Below, piece by piece: positions 45,280 through 56,949 of a stretch of DNA of 64,000 bases (the stretch's first letter is position 1; each line of letters starts with the position of its first letter). The notes under the pieces are model-generated. The model saw only the letters and a list, made by a program, of their open reading frames with translations. It did not search any database and was not told the origin of the DNA. Made by a program: the position numbers and the translations under genes. Origin of the DNA: Bradysia coprophila (Eukaryota > Arthropoda > Insecta > Diptera > Sciaridae); NCBI RefSeq assembly GCF_014529535.1, contig NW_023503423.1, positions 9,013,340-9,077,339 of the forward strand, given 5' to 3'.

Positions 45280-46568
45280 AGCCCCGTACGAAGTACTGGG
45301 GGCTTATAAGATTAATATGCCGTTTGTAACACGTCGAATTGGAAGCAGACAGTAAGGGCAAAGCATTTGGTTATGTTCATAGATGACGAATCCGCAATAA
45401 AAAAAATGTCCGTCCGTCCGTCCGTCCGTCCGTCCGTCCGTGACCCCTCTAGCTTGAGTAAATCACAACCTTTTTTCAAAATTCTTTTTTTCCCCGATTG
45501 GTATCGACAAAAGTAAGGTCAAGTTCGAAAATGGGCATGGTAGGGTCGGGCCTTCCAGATCTAGGGCCCTATAGGTGTTTTTCAGTCTTTCGACGATATC
45601 TACCGAAATACGCACGCAATGGCTGCTTGTGATATATCAAATGAAAGGTATTGACGAGTAAAACAAAGTTGCTGAACATTGTTTTTAGGTAAGATGCAAC
45701 GTGGGCTTGTTGGGAGGGCTCAAAGGTCGATACTCGGCCCTAAGTGTTTTTTGCACATAAATCGAGTAAATCTCATCCGATTTTGCTAGTTTTTGTTTCA
45801 TTTGAGAGATAATTGAATGCCGAATAGAATGAAAATTCTTTTTTCCCTGATTGGTATCGACAAAAGTAAGGTCAAGTTCGAAAATGGGCATGGTAGGGCC
45901 CTATAGGTGTTTTTCAGTCTTTCGACGATATCTACCGAAATTCGCACGCAATAGCTGCTTGTGATATATCAAATGAAAGGTATTGACGAGTAGAACAAAG
46001 TTGCTGAACATTGTTTTTGGGTAAGATGCAACGTGGGTTTGTTGGGAGGGCTCAAAGGTCGTTACTCGGCCCTAAGTGTTTTTTGCACATAAATCGAGTA
46101 AATCTCATCCGATTTTGCTAGTTTTAGTTTTTTATGGAAGGTAATTGAATACCGAAAAGAAAGTGGCGAAAAAAGTTTCAAATTTGGGCCCTTGGACTAA
46201 GGCCGCTACTCGGCTCTAAGTGTTTTTTGCACATAAATCGAGTAAATATCATCCGACTTTGCTAATTTTTGTTTTATTTTAGTGGTAATTAAATACCCAA
46301 TGGAAAGTTGGCCAAAAATTTTGGGTTTCTAAAATACTGTCGTAAATTGTTGGTTTTATTTGAGAGGTACTTCGTACGGGCTTTCGTAATTGCGCTCTGC
46401 GCAATTTTAAAAATGAACACTTTCAGTAAATTTGACCATGCCCAACTTGACTTGCATTTTGGTAACAGACGCATTAGAGGGTTGTAGACGTATTAGGGTT
46501 CCGGGCGTATTACGGCTACGGACGTATTATGGTTACGGACGAAATAGGATTACGGGTCGTACGGGGCT
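45280..46568. mobile_element. Inverted-repeat element AGCCCCGTACGAAGTAC with internal 353-bp repeats
   Basis: The left tip AGCCCCGTACGAAGTACT (45280) is mirrored by GTACTTCGTACGGGCT ending at 46382 and again by GTCGTACGGGGCT ending at 46568, so the true right end is uncertain. Inside are a (TCCG)n run at about 45408-45441 and two to three tandem copies of a unit of about 353 bp (GATTGGTATCGACAAAAGTA at 45496 and 45849; a partial third with CTCTAAGTGTTTTTTGCACA from about 46214). No transposase frame is seen. Confidence 0.75.
46469..46556. repeat. Five copies of a 17-19-bp ACGTATTANGGTTACGG repeat
   Basis: Successive units beginning ACGCATTA, ACGTATTA, GCGTATTA, ACGTATTA and ACGAAATA, each ending in a G/T-rich tail, fill the stretch before the second candidate right end of the preceding element. 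Confidence 0.7.
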
Positions 46569-46569
46569 A

Positions 46570-48044
46570 AGTCGCAGCAAACGCTCCGACTGTTCTGATG
46601 CCTTGTTTTTAATGTGGATGGCATTTCCTAACGTGGATTGAATTTCAGACGAAACCTTCCGAAAACCTCCTACCCTTTAGTCTCGAATACATCCATCTTT
46701 TGTTTTGTTCCAGTGCTGCAGGTGCTAAATTCCATTCGACCTTAGCATGAATATTCGATTAGTCATTGCCAATAATTACGGACAATAGAAAATGAAATGA
46801 TAAGAGCTATCAAATTGAATCGATTGCAGTTGAAGCCTATCCAAATAGTCAATGCAAAATTAAGTTGTTTTTATCAACAACCGGTTCAGAGTCGTAATCT
46901 AGACTTACTCAACGCAGTGTGTGTCGATAGTAAGATAAAGGAGATAAATATTACTTTACCTAACTAGTGCTGACATATTGCGACTTCGTCGCTTGTGCTG
47001 AAATGCTTTTTTAGCTTTCAATTTCAGAACTCACCTCCGGCTCGTGCTACTATTACAAGTCACATCAATGAAACTATACAAAAGGTATGGTCTAATGTCA
47101 GAGTTTTTATGGAGCGGAGGAAATAGCGATCTCGATCTCGCTTATTTCATCCTCAGACGAACGAGACGAAATCATCTTTCACTTTCATTTAAATTTCACC
47201 AAATCTGAGCTGAGAGCAGCTGGAAATAGTTATTTGCATCACTTGGATTGAAACCACCGAATTGCAGTATACGTGTGAATTCGTATACCGAGAGAATAAT
47301 TTTTGCATAAGGATGTATGTTTCGTCGAGACGAAGTCGATACTGTGATTGAGTGGTTTCGATCATGTGAGGCACACAATTTTACACTCGTCACACCATGA
47401 AACACACAAACAACAAAACCAAATATAATAAACACCGTTCAACGTTGAACTATGTAAAGAAGAAGAATGAGAATAAAAACGAAACCGATTATACGCGATA
47501 TAAAGCCGAACGAGTTGATCGTTCGATGTGCATCCCACTACTCGTGGATACGGAGAGTAAGCTCCGCTTTCGTATAGAATTTCTCTCTTTGACGAATAAC
47601 ATAAACAAACTCGACCATTAAGGAAAACATCGCCTGGATCCCTAGACCTGTTTGCAAGGTCTGCTGAGAGAGAACTAAAAAAGTGTGGTTTCCGATAACT
47701 TTTGACGCGTGATATTCAGTGTTTTCATGGTTTGGCGAGTGTAAAATCTATATTCAGTGCTATATTGGCTAAATGGTTTGCGGAGATGTAATCAAATTTA
47801 TCGTACAATGGATTTTCATTTTATTCACTGGAAACTTGAAAATAAATTTGTTCATCTGACTGTCTCTATCTGAAAGAGCATACGTATTCTTGACCTTGAC
47901 AATAGGCGATTTTGTTTATTTTCACACAAACGAAGCAACAACAAAAAATAATGAAAATTATCGAGGCATCGAACATGGTTATCGTCTGAACAAGATAAAA
48001 TGGCAGGTATTTAAGCAAGCAAATTTTTGATTTTGTCTTCAGTG
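46570..48044. other. Intergenic; possible degenerate CAATGAAA element at 47066-47188
   Basis: CAATGAAACTATACAAAAGG with GGTATGGTC at 47066 and CTTTCACTTTCATT near 47175-47188 resemble the hAT micro-MITE family, but the flanks show no duplication. Otherwise no gene is seen; open frames near 47200-47620 lack features. Confidence 0.4.
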
Positions 48045-49463
48045 ATGAATAATAACAAAATGTTAAAACAAGTAACTGTTTTGTTACTGCTAACAACAGT
48101 GTGCAACGCAACTGTTATAGGATGGAGAGATTGCGGTAAAATTAAAAAAAAAAGTTAATCATTGCATCTGTAACCAAGCAGTAGAACAGATTTTTCAAGA
48201 GAGGCCTGCGTATACAACCCTACTATATTGTCATTATAAATGAAGAGAGTTGCCGGTATACTATATTTTGGACACAGATGCTCTAGTTGTTATTACAGTA
48301 TTTTGGTTTCGATACATAAATGTTTCATCGAATTGTTTTTTTTTTTGACAAATTTTCATTAAAGAACAATACATATTTGACAATTATTTGTGCGAATTTC
48401 TACAAATCTGTTTGAAATGACCTACTTGTCTGAACTAAACATTTTAAATTTGTGCCACTTTAGAGGCTCTCATTAAATTTATACTTGTGGCGGATCAAAA
48501 AATGTTGTTTATTTTGTGGCAGATCATATTAGAGAGGCTATATATCCGTGAAATCCGAATCTGTTCTTGTGCTTTGTTCAGTGCTATGGGTTAACACAAT
48601 ACCCTCTCTAGCAAACAAACTTCATTTTGACGCTGTCAAAATAACACATTTTTCCTTTGTTTGTAGAATCATCCACTGTTGACTAATTTCTGATTTTACA
48701 TGTAAAATACGAAGGCTACATTGAATTTTTACCACCTTAATAAATGTTGTTTGGTTGCTAGAGAGGGTATTGGTTAAAACCGTTTTAATAAAACTATTCG
48801 ACTTACACTAATCAAAACAAGTTCATACACTGATATACTTTTCATGTCATTGTCAAGTGCATCACAAATGCTGATGCTGGTGCGTTGATGCACGATCATT
48901 GACTATTGACCAACTGTTTAAAGAACAATATTGAATAAAATTCCGCTGTTCGGTTGTGTCCTATTCACAGGTTCTCATCTTGCAAACGTATATCGGATCA
49001 GAATCGCTGGTTGCACACACACACCTTGCAGATTTGTACGAGGACAGTCCTATCTTATCGAAACTGATGCTTCGTCGCGCAAGTTTGATTAGTTATGTAA
49101 TGCCATATCAAAAGTAACCGGTAAAATAATTACAGGTGCAAACACTAATACTCTTCCATTTGCTGCACAAACTATGATTCTTGGCATGCCTGTCACACTG
49201 ATGGAAGGAAATGCATGCGACCATTTGAGGGTGGGATCATGTCCTGCACTAAATGGTCATGATTTTACATTCAGCGTAGTCTTTGATGTGCCAGTAATAC
49301 TACCACCGGTAACAAACATGTTTTTCATTGTTTTCTGGTACCTATATTTCACTAATTTCGATTTATTACTATGTCGTAGCTTAACGTGGTAGTTACCACA
49401 CTTCTGTGGAATGATTACGGTGACGTTGGTGTGTGCGTCAGTGTAGATGTGATTCTAACCTAG
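48045..49463 (+). CDS. NPC2-like / ML-domain lipid-binding protein
   Basis: Four exons: 48045-48135, 48971-49078, 49136-49308, 49380-49463 (151 aa). A signal peptide (MLKQVTVLLLLTTVCNA when started at the second ATG) leads to the ML fold with the six expected cysteines: WRDCG, AGCTHTPC, NACDHLRVGSC and VGVCVSVDVIL. FVRGQSYLIETD and FDVPVILPP are family signatures. NPC2-type proteins carry sterols and other lipids in lysosomes, haemolymph or sensory lymph. The second intron fits the frame only if it begins with GC (C|GCAAGT), a known minor donor; with the nearby GT the frame would break. Intron 1 (835 bp) contains a small MITE. Either ATG (48045 or 48060) could be used. Confidence 0.85.
48589..48778. 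mobile_element. MITE in NPC2-like intron 1, ATACCCTCTCTAGCAA ends
   Basis: GGTTAACACAATACCCTCTC at 48589 is mirrored by GCTAGAGAGGGTATTGGTTA ending near 48776. The central 120 bp are AT-rich and without an open frame. Target-site duplication unclear because the complementarity runs into the flanks. Confidence 0.75.
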
Positions 49464-49821
49464 TACGTTCAATACGAAAATGTTAGCTCCGAAAATCTTA
49501 GTTACTTGGTATCTATGCAATGGTATTTAAAATAACTACTAAAAATGTTATTCAAAAACATATTTCCGGTGAATTGAATATATTTAACATTGAGTGGTAA
49601 CATTGAATGCTAAAAAATTTAGAGTAAAAAGGTATTCTACACTAGCAAACGTTCTATTGAAATTGATAACTTAAGTGAACTTGCGCTGTACTCGAATTCA
49701 CCTGATGAAACTGATGCTGCATTTGTCATTGTAATCACCATATTCACCATATAATAGTCCTCATGTTAATCTTGATATTTTTTATATCAATTCGCCATAC
49801 CTTACCTTAAAATTTTCATTT

Positions 49822-49854
<33 letters not shown>

Positions 49855-50033
49855 ATCTCTGTCAATAACATTGTCAATTTTAAATTTAAAGGTGTGCATC
49901 ACTGGTTTTGAGGTGATTCCATCTGAGCTAGAGAGTAATTTAGTGTATTTCTTCTTATGTCTGTCTATGAATGGATGGATAAGAATTCAATACTGTTGAA
50001 GAACCAGTGAAAGCTCAAAAAGTGTATCAACAG
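49464..50033. other. Intergenic between convergent NPC2-like and OR genes
   Basis: It holds the 3' ends of both genes and a CT microsatellite at 49821-49858. No other feature. Confidence 0.5.
49821..49858. repeat. CT microsatellite
   Basis: TTCTCTCTCT-type dinucleotide run with one CTTT interruption and a terminal CTAT. Confidence 0.95.
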
Positions 50034-53000
50034 CTAGTTGCGCAGGCTTTGCAAAATATTGAACATAGTGTAAGCACCGTTGACAATCTTTTCCGAGAAA
50101 AAAACCAATGTGTGATATAGTATCTACTAAAGAGACTTCATAATGATGACTGCAGTCGACATTTACTTACAGAAGTGAAAGTTTCCAAATTCAATGGATA
50201 AATTATACCAACGACCAATTGTTGCGGCTGTTTCAAGCGCTCGGTGAGAATAATGATACTCTTTTTGTACGATTCTGTCTGTTCAATCCAATCGGATTCA
50301 TATAAACATGTCGATAATTCATCACTGGCCAACTTTATTTCGTTCCCCAAATACAAGACCATAAAAATGTCGAAAATGCTGTACATTAAAAATGCTAGAA
50401 AATACAGGTCTTGTACCAAATCGTCGTGTGAGCTCTGCAGAATAATAATTTTCACAAAAAGTTAAATTTTAGAAGAAAATCGATTGAAACGAAATTAATG
50501 TATACGTACAAATGCCAACGCATAAAGTCCACCACAGATGCAAGCACTACCAGTAGCGACTTGCAGAAAAAGTGAATTGCCGAAAAATGATTCAAATTCT
50601 CCAAATACACTAATAAGAAATCGAAATTAAAAATTTACATTTTCGATACAAATCGCTTAAGATATCGTTAAAACTTGAACCAATTCGAAAACAATGGTTC
50701 GGCGATCCGGGCAAGTTATGGCTCATTTGAATCGTCTTTCAATTCTAAGAAATTGGTATCTTTTACTTTTTCGGTTAGTTTTCCATTTTTGAAACGAACA
50801 CGTGAAAAATTGTAGCATGTCAAATGTCGTGAAAACGTTTTTTTTTTGTTTTAACTCGAGATAGACATGACTAAAAGTTTAAAAATGTTGTAGGAATAGA
50901 TCACTGAAATGACCGATGGCGTGACGATCGACGGTTCGGTTTTGTGTGCAAACTAATGACAACCAACTTTGCTTCTAAGGGAATTCCAATGAAAGTAGAT
51001 AAGTAGGTATGGCCAGATCTATTTACTTTCATTGAGGAATTCCCCGTATTTAGTTCATTTACATTCATTTCAAAGAATTGGACGCACTCACTTATTCATT
51101 ACTATGTGAAATTGTAATGTTGGTTTCAATTAGTTTGCACACTTTCCCCCACCATTCCTCACGTTTCCGTCATCAGTTTCACCAAACGAAGAGATCTATA
51201 GAGGCCTATGGCAGATCTTTAAAAAGAGTATAGTCATCGGTGGGTGCCGCCACCTGTACTGGACTTATGACTAAAAATATGGTTAATGTTTGGACAGTCC
51301 TGCTGGCTTGCAACAGTGCCCTTCCGCGGAACTGCCTATAGGGTGTTGCGTTGCAGCTGGACTCACCCTCTTTCTTTCCACGCATAACACACCCCACATA
51401 TTTTGTGTTTTTAAGTGTTTTCAACTTGTTTTTGAACTTCAAATAGGATGGAGCGCCGTGCGATCATTCGCCTACTTCGCAGTAGGTTGAAAAACTCGTT
51501 TATTTTACTTCAGAAAATGAACAGAAACTCAATTGCTTGTGACAAATTAAAAATAAAGATACGCACCAATGATTTACAGCACGACAGAGTAAAGTTAACC
51601 AGGCAGGAGCGCTGATTTGACTAGGGACCTGAATAATCTAATAGCCCTATATTTTTTGCGAATAAAATTTTTCAATTTATGTCAGTGTTCATTTGAGTTC
51701 ATTTTCATCCAATGTATTAGGTCCCTTATTTGACATTTCGAAAATGAACCGCTCCTGCCTGGTTTAATTTACTCTGCCGTGTTTACAGTTAATACTTGAC
51801 CACTCAAGATGGACTTTGTACTTCACAAGAGGTCAGAACCAATTTGTGTTTAAAATATGGCTTAGCACCTTTACCAAAAAGAGTTAGAATCTCCATAGAA
51901 AAATATATTTTTGTGAAAAAAAACTCGATTTTCCATAGCACGGTTCCGTGGAATGAATCAGCCTCTTTCCAGTTGCAACAGTCTATAGTCAATTCCTCGG
52001 AGAGGCTCTGTTGCAACTTGCAAGCCAGCAGGACTGTCCAAACATTACCCATGTTTTTGGTCAAAAGTCCAGTACAGGCGATGGCGGCAACTACCAATGA
52101 CTATACTCTTTAAAAAAAGGTCTGCGAGAGTCATATATTCCTACACACGACCTCGCACACGACAGAGTAAAGTTAACCAGGCAGGAGCGCTGATTTGACA
52201 AGGGACCTGAATAATCTAGTAGCCCAATATTTTTTGCGAATAAAATTTTTCAACTTATGCCAGTTTTCATTTGAGTTCATTTTCATCCAGTGTATTAGGT
52301 CCCTTATTTGACGTTTCGAAAATGAACCGCTACTGCCTGGTTTATTTTACTCTGCCGTGTTCCTACAACATTTCAACTTTTAGGAACATGTCTACTTTGA
52401 GCTAACACAGAAAAACTGTATTCACAACCTCTTTGCATGCTAAAACTTTGCACGTGTTCACTCCGAAAATGGGAAACTAACAGAAAAAGTAAAAGATACC
52501 TATTTCTTCGAATTGAAAGACGATACAACCGAGCCATGGCTTCACCGGATCGCCGAACAGTTGCATTTATTTTCACCGAAAATGGTTCAAGTTCTCGCAA
52601 TATCACTCTTTCGTCCGTCTACCCATTGATTCTTTCATAAGTTTGTATCACCACATTAAGTTTTATGCGGAAAAGATTCTGTTTTTCTGCTTTCGAAATC
52701 TTCCGAACATCTTTTCCTGTTCTGATAGTCCCCACCTGTCTCATTTGGTTTCCCAACAATTTATATTCAATGGTAAGGCTGCACATCAAATACCAAACCA
52801 AGTTTATAAAAAAAGTGCAGATCACTGCATAAAATGCACCCAGTATAGTATATGCATACGATAGCCAAAATCCAATGTTACTTAAACGAGACCGGTCCAG
52901 AGGGAATGCAATATTGAATATTAGTGAATGTTTCGCATTTACAATCGGATACACAACAATCGCAGGGAAAGAACCAATTATTAACATGGAATCGTACAAG

Positions 53001-53371
53001 CGAATGAATTTCATGAATGAATTTAAATTATTGTTAAATTCAACGAATTCCTTTCGATATTCAGTGTGATATGTGCCTATTTGCTGTATCAACGCTAGAA
53101 ATCCATCTTTTCGCCAAATAATGAACAGTAATCGATGGACTAAAACAGCGTATGCAACTGTTACGATTGCTAAATAGATTCCTTCATCCTTATCGTTGGC
53201 CGTATAGGCTCCGATACCAACTGATATCATAAACGAAACCAAAAGAATAAAATGAAGATTATTAAGAGTCTGTTCGCCATAAGCTCGTACGTCTTTATGG
53301 CTCCATAATCTCAATCGATAAAAGGTTTCAAGTAACTGATTGATGGTCTCAGGTATTTCAATTGAATACAT
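50034..53371 (-). CDS. Insect odorant receptor (7tm_6)
   Basis: Four exons: 53371-52623, 50609-50510, 50434-50171, 50087-50034 (388 aa, normal for the family). Insect ORs are inverted seven-pass proteins that form ligand-gated cation channels with Orco in sensory dendrites. The first exon carries about five hydrophobic segments (LHFILLVSFMISVGIGAY, IYLAIVTVAYAVLVHRLLFI, SMLIIGSFPAIVVYPIV, WLSYAYTILGAFYAVICTFF). The signature C-terminal part reads LSTCLYESDWIEQTESYKKS, then LTERLKQPQQLVVG, YPLNLETFTS and the short final exon IVNGAYTMFNILQSLRN, which matches the usual OR ending. All junctions keep frame. Intron 1 (50610-52622, 2.0 kb) has been enlarged by at least four nested insertions. I cannot name an ortholog. 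Confidence 0.92.
50987..51034. mobile_element. 48-bp micro-MITE, CAATGAAAGT family
   Basis: CAATGAAAGTAGATAAGTAG begins and CTATTTACTTTCATTG ends the insert, with GTATGGCCA between; the tips are the same as in the 205-bp copy at 28182. The flanks GGGAATTC and AGGAATTC match at seven of eight positions. It lies in intron 1 of the odorant receptor. Confidence 0.88.
51211..52125. mobile_element. MITE with ~140-bp arms in OR intron 1, carrying a nested element
   Basis: GCAGATCTTTAAAAAGAGTA at 51211 is complementary to the end near 52125; inner landmarks are GTTTGGACAGTCCTGCTGGC and its complement GCCAGCAGGACTGTCCAAAC. The element at 51580-51781 lies inside it. Confidence 0.75.
51580..51781. mobile_element. 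202-bp MITE, CACGACAGAGTAAA ends, copy 1
   Basis: Ends CACGACAGAGTAAAGTTAAC and (complement) ACTCTGCCGTG; the arms carry CCAGGCAGGAGCG / CGCTCCTGCCTGG. TTTACAG is duplicated at both sides (51573-51579, 51782-51788). Confidence 0.85.
52146..52359. mobile_element. MITE, CACGACAGAGTAAA ends, copy 2
   Basis: The body 52158-52359 is about 95% identical to copy 1 and in the same orientation. TTCCTACA flanks at 52138-52145 and 52360-52367, so the 5' tip includes a 12-bp partial duplication (CACGACCTCGCA) before the canonical CACGACAG. Confidence 0.82.
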
Positions 53372-53379
53372 TTTAACGC

Positions 53380-53925
53380 TTCTCCTTCTCGATGAGTTTC
53401 ACTTCAAAAGGCGCTATCACTCAAACTGAGAACGGATGTAAAGTGAATCCTTTCGAATTGTAGTGTTGGGTGTTGGCGATCTACTTATGACACTAAAATA
53501 TTAAAATATATGTCGGTTGCTGTACATGCTCGTATGTATTGACTTTTAACCTGATATATCGATTTAAATGTGAAAACGTTTCATTAGAGAAAGTGAACGA
53601 TATGCATGCAATATAAATGCGTCGAGAAGTAGAGTATGGTGTTGTAAACTCGGGGTAAACTCATTCCCTTTGACGACTTAATTTCATAGTTGTTTGCAGA
53701 TGAAAAGATGAAAAGTAGAGTTTTAGTGTGTATTTTGTTGATCCGAGGCGAAGCCCAGATAAATAAACGAAAGAGAACGAGACTTTTAATGTTTTTTTTT
53801 GTCCCGATACATACAATGGATTTTGTTATAAGCCACTTCACTTTCAACCTTAGGGAAAAGAAAAGTATGTAAAGGAGCTATTTCCGCATTTGTTATGGAT
53901 CCCTCAAGTATTTAGATATTTTCGC
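53380..53925. other. OR upstream flank
   Basis: This should contain the odorant-receptor promoter. GAGGCGAAGCCCAGATAAAT near 53745 recalls the GAGCCGAAGGCGAG motif seen elsewhere. No gene is seen. Confidence 0.35.
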
Positions 53926-54790
53926 CAGGGCCTATTATTTGGGAATTAATTCCCAAAATTCCCAAAATTCCTAAATATTCCCAAATATTCCTAAATATTC
54001 CCAAATATTCCCAAATATTCACAAAAATTTAAGACCAGGTAGACGTAGACTTAAATAAAATTTGAACGATTCAGTGGATATCATGCTTATAAAATTTGTG
54101 ATACATAATAAAGTGTTTTAAGCCAGCGGCGTTGGAGGTACCCCAAAAAATGTATATGTTACGGCTCAGCCCTACATGAACACTGAATTGACAAGTGTCA
54201 AATTTGGAGGTTTTAGTGATACGAGCTACCGCTTAGGATTATGTTTTAACTCATACAACAAAAACAAGTCATCTATCTGTATAACAGAAACGCAGTGCCT
54301 ACTGTGATTTCATCAGCCTCATGGTTTGGGAATCAATATTGTTAATATTTGTGAATATTTGGGGATATTTGTGAATATTGGGAATATTTGGGAATATTGG
54401 TGAATTTTGGGAATATTTGGGAATATTTGTGAATTTTGGGAATATTTTAGAATATTTGTGAATATTTGTGAACATTTGGGAAGTAGACGAGGTGTAAAAG
54501 TTTTAACGATAGAAAATACCTGCTGTAATGCCACTGGTTATTTCTAAGTCATTTGTGAACATCGAAAATAAACTTCTGATGGATGAGATTAAATGTCAAT
54601 GGTATTTAAACACGATTTATAAAGCTTTATTGATAACAGTACAAAATAGAAACCAAACATTTTGGGATAATATATTCAAAAGGAGTAATTATTTGGGAAT
54701 TAATCCCCAAATATTCACAAAAATTCTCAAATATTCCCAAAATTCCCAAATATTCCCAAAATTCACAAATATTCCCAAATAATAGGCCCT
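53926..54790. mobile_element. CAGGGCCTATT element filled with GGAATATTT minisatellite
   Basis: The left tip CAGGGCCTATTATTTGGGAA and the right tip (complement of GGGCCTATTATTTGGGAATA) border 865 bp. Arrays of CCCAAATATTC units lie next to each end (53946-54030 and 54700-54780), and an inverse array of GGGAATATTTGTGAAT-type units occupies 54333-54482, so two copies may be superposed. Flanks share only TTCGC. Confidence 0.7.
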
Positions 54791-54799
54791 TCGCAGCAC

Positions 54800-55526
54800 C
54801 AAATGTAATCTACTATTTTATTCCCACGTTTAAATTTCCAATAAAATTTATAATTCAAATTTTCAGAGGTACTGACCGCAAAACGCATCCAATATTAAAA
54901 GCCGTTGGTTATTAAACTATCGGATCTAATACGTTTCTAGGCGCTTCAAATATACGACGCGTATAGCATTATCGGATCATTATACACGGCAGATGTTTTA
55001 TTCAAAAAAAAGATATAAATTTCGTAAAAGGAAGATAAGTTGCGGTATTGATTTAAATAGCTCCAAATTTAATTCTTTTATATCAATGTTTCTTATGATC
55101 CAAACACTATCGCAGTTCAATTACTTCAAATCTAAGGAAATAATTTTACAATTGCTGATGCGATAGGTCAATGTTAAAACTAAAAACTTCCGCTAAGGTC
55201 AATTCGAATTTATTTAATTTTATCTTTTTTTTTTATACATTGAAACACAACTCATGAGTGATGAGTTGAACATTTTGAGAAATATTTTAAAGTTTGGTTA
55301 ACATATAGAAGTATACGCGGACACAAATAGGTGTAGTACTATTGTAGATGCTATCTGTACCTAAAAGCAAATAGTGTCAGAATTGTTGTAAATATAACAT
55401 CTGCAATAATACTGCAACTATTTGCTCCCGGGTGCAAATAGTCACTTCTATTGAAATAATCAAAATCATGTGCCTATTACATTTTCTCAAGATACATCGT
55501 AAGTTCAATGTTTTTTTTTTTCGATT
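54800..55526. other. AT-rich, no feature
   Basis: No gene or clear repeat can be supported here. Confidence 0.4.
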
Positions 55527-55680
55527 TTCTTCATTGCATAAAACGTTGTATGCAACCCGAATCGCATGTCGGTATATTATCGCATATGATGTCTTGCCAA
55601 CCTCGGCTTCATCTCGGATTCGTAATCTGACGTCCAGTGAGATAATATATCTCCATACGATTCTTGTTACACGAGTAACT
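55527..55680. repeat. Copy of the GCATAAAACGTTGTATGCAA dispersed repeat
   Basis: CGATTTTCTTCATTGCATAA, CGAATCGCATG, GGTATATTATCGCA and ATACGATTCTTGTTACA follow in the same order at 56657-56770, and the second half appears at 21902-22012. Confidence 0.65.
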
Positions 55681-56515
55681 ATAACACCTCCTCAAAAAAT
55701 TAAAAAAAGGTTGCAACGTTAAATAGAAAGCAAACAAAACTTTAAATTTTCAAAGAGGAAGCCATTACTATTTGGGGGCTCACAAGTATAACAAGTAGAA
55801 TGAATTACAGTACAGCTTTAAAATCACTTCAATTCATATCCTCTCCTCATGACATATATGTGCATTAAATATAGTCTACAATTAACAGCATCTAACACGA
55901 ATAGTATGACGGAGGAACAAAAGAAAACCAGCGAACATTTGAAATTAATTAACCATTTATAAGTCTTATAATGTCCACTCAACCGATTATGAGCACATCT
56001 TGATATGCATAACATAACACCCAGGCTTTAAGTTCCATTGAATGTATCTAATTATTTAAAAGATAAAATTAAATTTTAATATCAGCGCCAATGTGGCTAA
56101 TAAGTCGAAAATTTCGTTTATTTTTTTCCCATAATCATGAATGTCAATATAATCCATCCATTCATTCATTCATTCATATTAAATAAGCACAATATATTGG
56201 ATTGGATATAAATAATAATTTGGAAAAAAATCAGCATAATTTGGCTTTGATATATTGAAAATGCGCAAACAAAATAAAAGAGCGTTCCCCACCACCATGA
56301 TAGGGTGGATTGAATAACCGAAATAGGTTCATCTAAGAAATTTTTTTGGGCCGACCTAATTAAATCAGTAGTCATTGTATGATGTAGCTGCGAATTTTGT
56401 AAGGATTGGCTTTCAATTTTAATCTTGATAGGTGCGACATTGGTTTCGGATGATTACATTTTATCGTTTTAGATAAGAGATTGTTAAGCCGACACGAAAT
56501 TGATGTCGCCAATAC

Positions 56516-56770
56516 ATTATGTGTGATAACATACTAGCAAACGAATCGCGTCGCTATACAACGTTTTATGCAATGAAGAAAATCGACATGTCAGTATCAT
56601 ACGTGCACTAGTGCGATAAAAGCCAAGTGTTACTGAAGTCACACTAAGATTATCTTCTGTATTTATTCGATTTTCTTCGTTGCATAAAACGTTGTATGCA
56701 ATACGAATCGTATGCTGGTATATTATCGCACACGATAATACTTCCATACGATTCTTGTTACATAAATAAC
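56516..56770. mobile_element. Palindromic member of the same family
   Basis: The left arm (GTGTGATAACATACTAGCAA ... ACAACGTTTTATGCAATGAA ... AAAATCGA) and the right arm (TCGATTTTCTTCGTTGCATA ... CGAATCGTATGCTGGTATAT ... CGCACACG) are complementary over about 65 bp, with a non-repetitive centre of about 80 bp. A trailing CATACGATTCTTGTTACAT segment resembles the other copies. Confidence 0.7.
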
Positions 56771-56829
56771 TAATTATCTCTCTAGGACAAATTTGTTTAT
56801 CTCGATGTATCTGTTCTCGACAAAAAAAA

Positions 56830-56941
56830 GCGTACGCACCTTTGTCCAAAATGTTTATTTCGACGATTTGACGCCTTCGGACTCTGTACATAACTTCCAA
56901 ATCGTCAAAATAAACATTATGGACAGAGGTGCGTTAAGCAT
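56830..56941. repeat. Hairpin with GTCCAAAATGTTTATTT stem
   Basis: AGCGTACGCACCTTTGTCCA to ACGATTT (about 40 bp) pairs with AAATCGTCAAAATAAACATT to GTGCGTTAAGC. A diverged single arm occurs at about 20338-20372. Confidence 0.75.
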
Positions 56942-56949
56942 ACTCTACT

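Noticed and set aside
49821-49860. Polypyrimidine run as a splice or promoter signal
   Set aside because: It lies downstream of both convergent genes and is a plain CT microsatellite.
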